Below are positions 59,771 through 64,000 of a stretch of DNA of 64,000 nucleotides, in pieces. The DNA is from Litoribaculum gwangyangense (lineage in GTDB: Bacteria; Bacteroidota; Bacteroidia; Flavobacteriales; Flavobacteriaceae). Position numbers and translations under genes: made by a program. The stretch is from NCBI RefSeq assembly GCF_039543505.1, contig NZ_BAABJW010000003.1, forward strand, positions 1-64,000, read 5' to 3'. Each line of letters begins with the position of its first letter. Position 1 is the stretch's first letter. The notes under the pieces are model-generated. The model did not search any database, was not told the origin of the DNA, and worked only from the letters and a program-made list of their open reading frames with translations.

Positions 59771-59778
59771 TATTTTTG
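59771..59778 (+). promoter_or_regulatory. -7 promoter box TATTTTTG
   Basis: An exact TAnnTTTG match, 15 nt before TTG 59794. It places the start of the next gene downstream of the TTG at 59740 that opens the frame. Confidence 0.5.
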
Positions 59779-59793
59779 CATAAAATTTTATTT

Positions 59794-60099
59794 TTGGAAA
59801 AATTAAAAGAACGTTGGGGTATAGAAAACAATTGGCAAATTGTTGTCATTTTAATAGTTTTTGCCATCACAGGTTCCACGGCATCTTATATAGGAAAGCC
59901 CATTTTGAGTTATTTAAATATAACAAAAGAGAGTTTTGGCACATTTATTTATTGGTTCATTCGTATTATTCTGTTATTTACTATGTACCAATTCCTCTTA
60001 GTATTTTTTGGCTGGCTTTTAGGACAGCATAAATTTTTCTGGAATTTTGAAAAAAAGATGTTAGCTAGATTAGGTTTTAAACGTTATTTGGACAATTGA
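59794..60099 (+). CDS. DUF6787 family membrane protein
   Basis: 101 residues from TTG 59794, chosen because a -7 box lies at 59771-59778 and the family begins EKLKERWGI. Two transmembrane helices (about 15-35 and 52-75), basic C-terminus. Function unknown. Its TGA overlaps the TTG start of the next gene, so the two are coupled. Confidence 0.7.
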   Translation: MEKLKERWGIENNWQIVVILIVFAITGSTASYIGKPILSYLNITKESFGTFIYWFIRIILLFTMYQFLLVFFGWLLGQHKFFWNFEKKMLARLGFKRYLDN

Positions 60100-60428
60100 T
60101 TAAAATCAAGGAACATATCGCATTTAAAATTACAACTCTTTTTTTAGTTGCCTCGCTTTTGGTTCCAACGGCCATCAAGTTTACCCACATATTTTCTCAC
60201 CATCAGCACCAAGTTTGTAAAAGTGGCCATACAACACACATTCATAAAGTGGATTTAGATTGTGAGTTCCATAAATTTCAACTTAACAATCATTACTTTT
60301 TTCACTTTAGCAGTTGCCAATTTATTCCTCCATTAGTATTTAATAAAAAAACCTTTTTAACATACAAGTATTTTCATAATCATCGGCAATTATCGTTTTC
60401 GCTTCGAGGTCCACCAATTTTAGTTTAA
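60096..60428 (+). CDS. His-rich exported protein
   Basis: 110 residues from TTG 60096. The N-terminal hydrophobic segment (about 9-25) is a signal or anchor. A dense His/Cys cluster follows (THIFSHHQHQVCKSGHTTHIHK, then CEFHKF and NHYFFHFSSC), which strongly suggests binding of zinc or copper. It lies between DUF6787 and a TonB receptor with a ZnuD-like plug. Periplasmic metal buffer or delivery factor is inferred. No family name recognised. Confidence 0.6.
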   Translation: MIKIKEHIAFKITTLFLVASLLVPTAIKFTHIFSHHQHQVCKSGHTTHIHKVDLDCEFHKFQLNNHYFFHFSSCQFIPPLVFNKKTFLTYKYFHNHRQLSFSLRGPPILV

Positions 60429-60457
60429 TATCATATTTTAAACTAAAATTCTTTACT

Positions 60458-62857
60458 ATGAAATACTATGTATTGATTATAACTTGTTGTTTATTACAGC
60501 TAGTTAATAGTCAAAATTGCAATTCTAAATTTTTTGGAGAAGTTCATGATTTTCATGATGGCACACCCATAATAGCGGCCGCCATTTACCTTGAAAATCT
60601 TGATAAATATACCACTACAGATATCAATGGAAAATTTTCTATTGATAATATCTGTGATGGTAAATTAACCATTGTTGTCTCCCATTTGGGATGTGAAACC
60701 AAACGTTTGGATGTATTAATAAATGGGGACACTTTTCTTGAAATTAATTTAGAACATCATATTGAGGAACTCCATGAAGTTAAAGTTGAAGGAACTTCCA
60801 GTTATAAATTAACCAAAACATCTCAGGAATCACTTCTTAAAAGTCAAGCTATTGAGCGCTATAGTGCCTATAGCCTTGGAGATGCTTTAAAGCAAATTAG
60901 TGGTGTATCATCTATCAATACTGGGAACTCCATAGTTAAGCCTGTAATTAATGGTTTGCATAGTAGTAGAATTGTAGTAATGACCAATGGGGTTCGTTTA
61001 CAGGACCAAGAATGGGGTATTGAACACGCTCCAAATATTGACTTGAATGCAGCAGGAAGCATCAACGTTATTAAAGGGGCTAACGCCTTGGCTTTTGGCG
61101 GCGATGCTATGGGAGGTGTTATTGTATTAAAACCATCTAGTATTAGTTTAAATGACTCGCTTTACGGAAAGACAATTATTAGTGGTCAAAACAATGGTAG
61201 AGGTTATAGTTTGAATTCATCTTTAACCAAAACCTACCAAGAAGGTTGGTATGTTGGCGCACAAGTATCCAGAAAACGTTTTGGTGATTTCGAAACATCA
61301 AATTACAATTTAACCAATACTGGATTGAGCTCTCTAGGCTTCTCTATGAATGCTGGATTTAAAAAATTTGAACAAGGTTTTAACGTTTATTACAGCTATT
61401 TAAATAATGAGATTGCCATTTTAAGGTCGTCTCACATTGGAAATATTGAGGATTTAGTAAACGCCATCAACAGCCAACAACCTTTGGTCGTTGAGGATTT
61501 TAGTTACGATATCAACTCACCACGCCAAGATGTAACGCATCAAATTGTAAAAGCAGAATTTTACAAGCGTTATAAAAAGTTTGGACGTGTTGACGTTCAA
61601 TATGATTTTCAAAATAATCAACGTTTTGAATACGATGTTCGTGTTGGCAATGACAGAAATAAAGCGGCTATAGACCTTACTTTAAAAACGCATTCTATTA
61701 GAACAAGTGTAAAACTAGATTCAAAAAGTAACACTACCTATGAATTTGGAGTTAATGCTGCTTATCAAAATAATTTTGCAAATCCCGATACCGGTGTACG
61801 ACGCTTAATACCTGATTACGACAAATATGATTTAGGTGTTTTTGCCATTTCGGGGTTGAGATTAAATGAAAAAATCAATTTAGATTTTGGCTTCCGTTAT
61901 GATTTTAATCGTATTGATGCAAAAAAATTCTATCAAACCAGTCGTTGGCTGGAACGTGTTTATGATGAAGACTTTGGAAATCTGGTGATTGAAGATTTGG
62001 GTTCCCAGTTACTTACGAATCCTGTTTTTGATTATCACAACATGTCTGGCTCTGCTGGAATTTCCTTTAAAACAGATGACCATAACTCTTTCATCTTTAA
62101 TTATGGATTATCTAATAGAGCACCAAATCCTTCTGAATTATTTAGTGATGGGTTACATCATTCTGCAGCAAGAATTGAATTGGGTAATTTACGTATTCAA
62201 AAAGAAACGTCGAATAGAGTTTCTGGAACGCATCAATACAAAAAAGGACCTTTTTCAATAAATCTTGAAGCCTTTTACAATCATATCAACAACTATATTT
62301 TAATTGAACCAATAGGCACCGAACAAACCATTCGGGGTGCTTTTCCGGTATGGATTAATAAGCAAACCAATGCAGCCTTGTTTGGAATAGATATCACAGC
62401 CAATTATAAAATTAATGAGCAATGGTCATTTAATAACAAATCATCCTTTATAAAAGGTAGAGATATCAGCAGAGAACAAGCTTTAATCGATATCCCATCA
62501 TTCAAAACAGTTAATATTTTAGGATATGCAAATAAAAAATGGTTAAACTTTAATTCGGAATTGCAAAGCGAATTGGTATTAAGACAAAACGATTTTCCAA
62601 ACAACAACTTTGAAGTGTTTATACCAAGAACGCAAGAAATGGTATTAGTGGATGTGAGTTCACCGCCACCAGCGTATCATCTTTTACATTTTCAAAGTGA
62701 TATTACCATTGATTTATCAAACAAAACAAACCTAAATATAGGTTTAAACATAACTAATATTTTAAATGTTTCTTACAGAGAATATCTAAACAGACTACGT
62801 TATTTTGCCGATGACCTAGGAAGAAATTTGATGTTACAATTAAAATTAAATTATTAA
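60458..62857 (+). CDS. TonB-dependent receptor (ZnuD-like plug)
   Basis: 799 residues. Signal peptide 1-18; CarboxypepD_reg-like domain at about 24-105; plug with SIVKPVINGLHSSRIVVMTNG and QDQEWGIEHAPNIDLN, which resembles the plug of ZnuD-type zinc receptors; barrel ending NLMLQLKLNY. Lipoprotein and His-rich genes flank it on the same strand. I infer uptake of a metal, zinc first, through the outer membrane; the ligand is not proven. Confidence 0.85.
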   Translation: MKYYVLIITCCLLQLVNSQNCNSKFFGEVHDFHDGTPIIAAAIYLENLDKYTTTDINGKFSIDNICDGKLTIVVSHLGCETKRLDVLINGDTFLEINLEHHIEELHEVKVEGTSSYKLTKTSQESLLKSQAIERYSAYSLGDALKQISGVSSINTGNSIVKPVINGLHSSRIVVMTNGVRLQDQEWGIEHAPNIDLNAAGSINVIKGANALAFGGDAMGGVIVLKPSSISLNDSLYGKTIISGQNNGRGYSLNSSLTKTYQEGWYVGAQVSRKRFGDFETSNYNLTNTGLSSLGFSMNAGFKKFEQGFNVYYSYLNNEIAILRSSHIGNIEDLVNAINSQQPLVVEDFSYDINSPRQDVTHQIVKAEFYKRYKKFGRVDVQYDFQNNQRFEYDVRVGNDRNKAAIDLTLKTHSIRTSVKLDSKSNTTYEFGVNAAYQNNFANPDTGVRRLIPDYDKYDLGVFAISGLRLNEKINLDFGFRYDFNRIDAKKFYQTSRWLERVYDEDFGNLVIEDLGSQLLTNPVFDYHNMSGSAGISFKTDDHNSFIFNYGLSNRAPNPSELFSDGLHHSAARIELGNLRIQKETSNRVSGTHQYKKGPFSINLEAFYNHINNYILIEPIGTEQTIRGAFPVWINKQTNAALFGIDITANYKINEQWSFNNKSSFIKGRDISREQALIDIPSFKTVNILGYANKKWLNFNSELQSELVLRQNDFPNNNFEVFIPRTQEMVLVDVSSPPPAYHLLHFQSDITIDLSNKTNLNIGLNITNILNVSYREYLNRLRYFADDLGRNLMLQLKLNY

Positions 62858-62876
62858 CGTATTTAAAAAAATAACA

Positions 62877-63443
62877 ATGAAAACAATCAAAAAATTATCA
62901 ATCTTATTTTTATCAACCCTTGTATTTTTAGGATGCTCCAACGATGACATTCCAATCCCTGTAAATGAAGAAGAGGTTATTACTACTTTAACAGCTGTTT
63001 TAACCCCTGTTGGAGGAGGCACAGCCGTAACTCTCCAAACCAGAGATTTAGATGGTGATGGTCCGAATGCACCTACCATAACAGTATCAGGTCCTTTGGC
63101 TGTTAATACAGTTTATAACGGAAACTTAACGCTGTTAAATGAAACAGAATCTCCAGCAGAACTTAAAAATACAGAAATTGAGGAGGAAAGTAATGAACAT
63201 CAATTTTTCTTTGAAGTCACAAATAATATAGGAAGTTTTGCCTATAGGGATACCGATGGAAATGGAAATCCGTTAGGATTGGAATTTACATTTACCACCA
63301 CAGCTAATACTGGCTCAGGCAATATGACCATTACTCTGCGACATGAACCAAATAAAACTGCTGCTGGTGTAGCTGAAGGTGATATTACAAATGCAGGGGG
63401 TGAAACTGATATTGAAGGGACTTTTTCTGTTACCGTTCAATAA
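62877..63443 (+). CDS. Lipoprotein downstream of the metal-receptor gene
   Basis: 188 residues. Lipobox FLGC (about Cys20). Beta-rich mature part with TLQTRDLDGDGPNAPT, VYNGNLTLLNETESP, then EEESNEHQFFFEV and a C-terminal AGGETDIEGTFSVTV. Homologues are usually called type 1 periplasmic-binding-fold-like proteins, and I recall them next to similar receptors. The acidic and His residues near EEESNEH could bind metal. It ends 10 nt before a strong terminator. Confidence 0.7.
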   Translation: MKTIKKLSILFLSTLVFLGCSNDDIPIPVNEEEVITTLTAVLTPVGGGTAVTLQTRDLDGDGPNAPTITVSGPLAVNTVYNGNLTLLNETESPAELKNTEIEEESNEHQFFFEVTNNIGSFAYRDTDGNGNPLGLEFTFTTTANTGSGNMTITLRHEPNKTAAGVAEGDITNAGGETDIEGTFSVTVQ

Positions 63444-63451
63444 TTTTTTTC

Positions 63452-63489
63452 AAATAATACCCTTTCATTAACTTGAAAGGGTATTATTT
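63452..63489 (+). terminator. Terminator of the TonB receptor operon
   Basis: AAATAATACCCTTTCA and TGAAAGGGTATTATTT form a perfect 16-bp stem with a 6-base loop, A-run before and T-run after, so it may work on both strands. Confidence 0.85.
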
Positions 63490-63668
63490 TATGATATAAA
63501 AAATGAAGGGATATTATTCATAAAAATGAAATCAAACTGAAAAAAAAACGATCTCAATCATTTATATGATTTAAAATTAGATGAACCTTAAAGCATTTTG
63601 GTTTTCATGCAGTTATAAGAGAAAAAACTTCTAGACTATGAAATCCTTTTTTTAATCTAAATATACTT

Positions 63669-64000
63669 CTACCTTGAATAATTAGGCGATTCATTAGTAA
63701 TCGTAACATCATGAGGATGACTTTCGTTTATGCCACTGGCTGTAATTTTAACGAATTGCCCAATTTCCTTTAGATTAGCAATATCTTTGGCACCACAATA
63801 GCCCATTCCTGCACGTAAACCGCCAATGAATTGATGGATACTTTCGTATAAATCACCTTTATATGGCACACGACCTACAATGCCTTCAGGAACCAGTTTT
63901 TTAATATCGTCTTCAACATCTTGAAAATAACGATCTTTACTTCCTTCTTTCATAGCTTCCACAGATCCCATTCCACGATAAGATTTAAACTTTCGGCCTT
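63669..64000 (-). CDS. guaB: IMP dehydrogenase, C-terminal part (cut by window edge)
   Basis: The frame is open to the window edge; about 110 C-terminal residues are visible. GRKFKSYRGMGSVEAM is the IMPDH segment that holds the IMP phosphate and ribose, followed by the flap, then VPYKGDL, GLRAGMGYCGA and the C-terminal SHPHDVTITNESPNY. The enzyme oxidises IMP to XMP, the substrate of GuaA encoded 40 kb to the left. The real start lies beyond 64000. Confidence 0.95.
   Translation of the reverse strand, partial: GRKFKSYRGMGSVEAMKEGSKDRYFQDVEDDIKKLVPEGIVGRVPYKGDLYESIHQFIGGLRAGMGYCGAKDIANLKEIGQFVKITASGINESHPHDVTITNESPNYSR

Noticed and set aside
1..64000. tRNA or rRNA genes
   Set aside because: No cloverleaf or rRNA-like stretch was recognised by eye. 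A covariance-model scan would settle this.

Overview
The window looks like chromosomal DNA of a marine-type member of the Flavobacteriaceae (Bacteroidota). It is AT-rich, has Bacteroidota promoters of the TAnnTTTG type, type IX secretion (T9SS) C-terminal tails, a SusC/SusD pair, a PorP/SprF protein, BshC, a fused-length GyrA/ParC with ParE, and many proteins of flavobacterial DUF families.

It divides into two very different parts. Positions 1 to about 20550 are an accessory region in which every intact gene reads on the + strand. One or two genes at a time are separated by related imperfect palindromes, mostly 124 to 134 bp long. Each palindrome starts with a box ending in AAC and ends with a box beginning with GTT. 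Many carry an inner hairpin of the form GAAAATCC-N4-GGATTTTC. In several units the GTT box at the head is the exact reverse complement of the AAC box at the tail of the same unit, although the boxes differ from unit to unit. That is what integron gene cassettes look like, so I read the region as an integron-like cassette array (CALIN-like, because no integrase lies in the window). The cargo includes four DUF6090 paralogues, two putative orphan immunity proteins, secreted hydrolases, DinB, FISUMP, MscS, RidA and a GH16 glucanase split by an in-frame stop. The array ends in decayed remnants (about 20010-20550).

The first unit (80-5826) is exceptional. It is a five-gene operon with overlapping genes: Cro/C1-type HTH regulator, 5-methylcytosine DNA methyltransferase, an 837-residue protein with two GHKL ATPase regions and a possible H-box, a receiver-like protein, and a small protein with a CHAT/caspase-like His-Cys signature. 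No restriction nuclease is present. I infer a candidate anti-phage or abortive-infection system in which DNA sensing is passed through a His-Asp relay to a protease effector. This is the main candidate for an undescribed system.

Positions 20557 to 64000 are ordinary core chromosome. On the - strand are a LysM/PBP1-like protein, guaA, a PLP-dependent decarboxylase, bshC and a surface-protein cluster: a lipoprotein, an 1802-residue LRR protein with T9SS tail, a tail-fibre-like protein, a small T9SS protein and an outer-membrane barrel. Then come terC, a CarboxypepD_reg-like protein, a PorP/SprF-SPOR fusion, parC/gyrA-parE, ychF, a SusC/SusD/lipoprotein operon, an ACT-domain protein, ferredoxin, acyl-CoA reductase, serC, a serA-like gene, DUF937, DUF6146, DUF6787, a His-rich protein, a ZnuD-like TonB receptor with a downstream lipoprotein, and the 3' end of guaB at the right edge.
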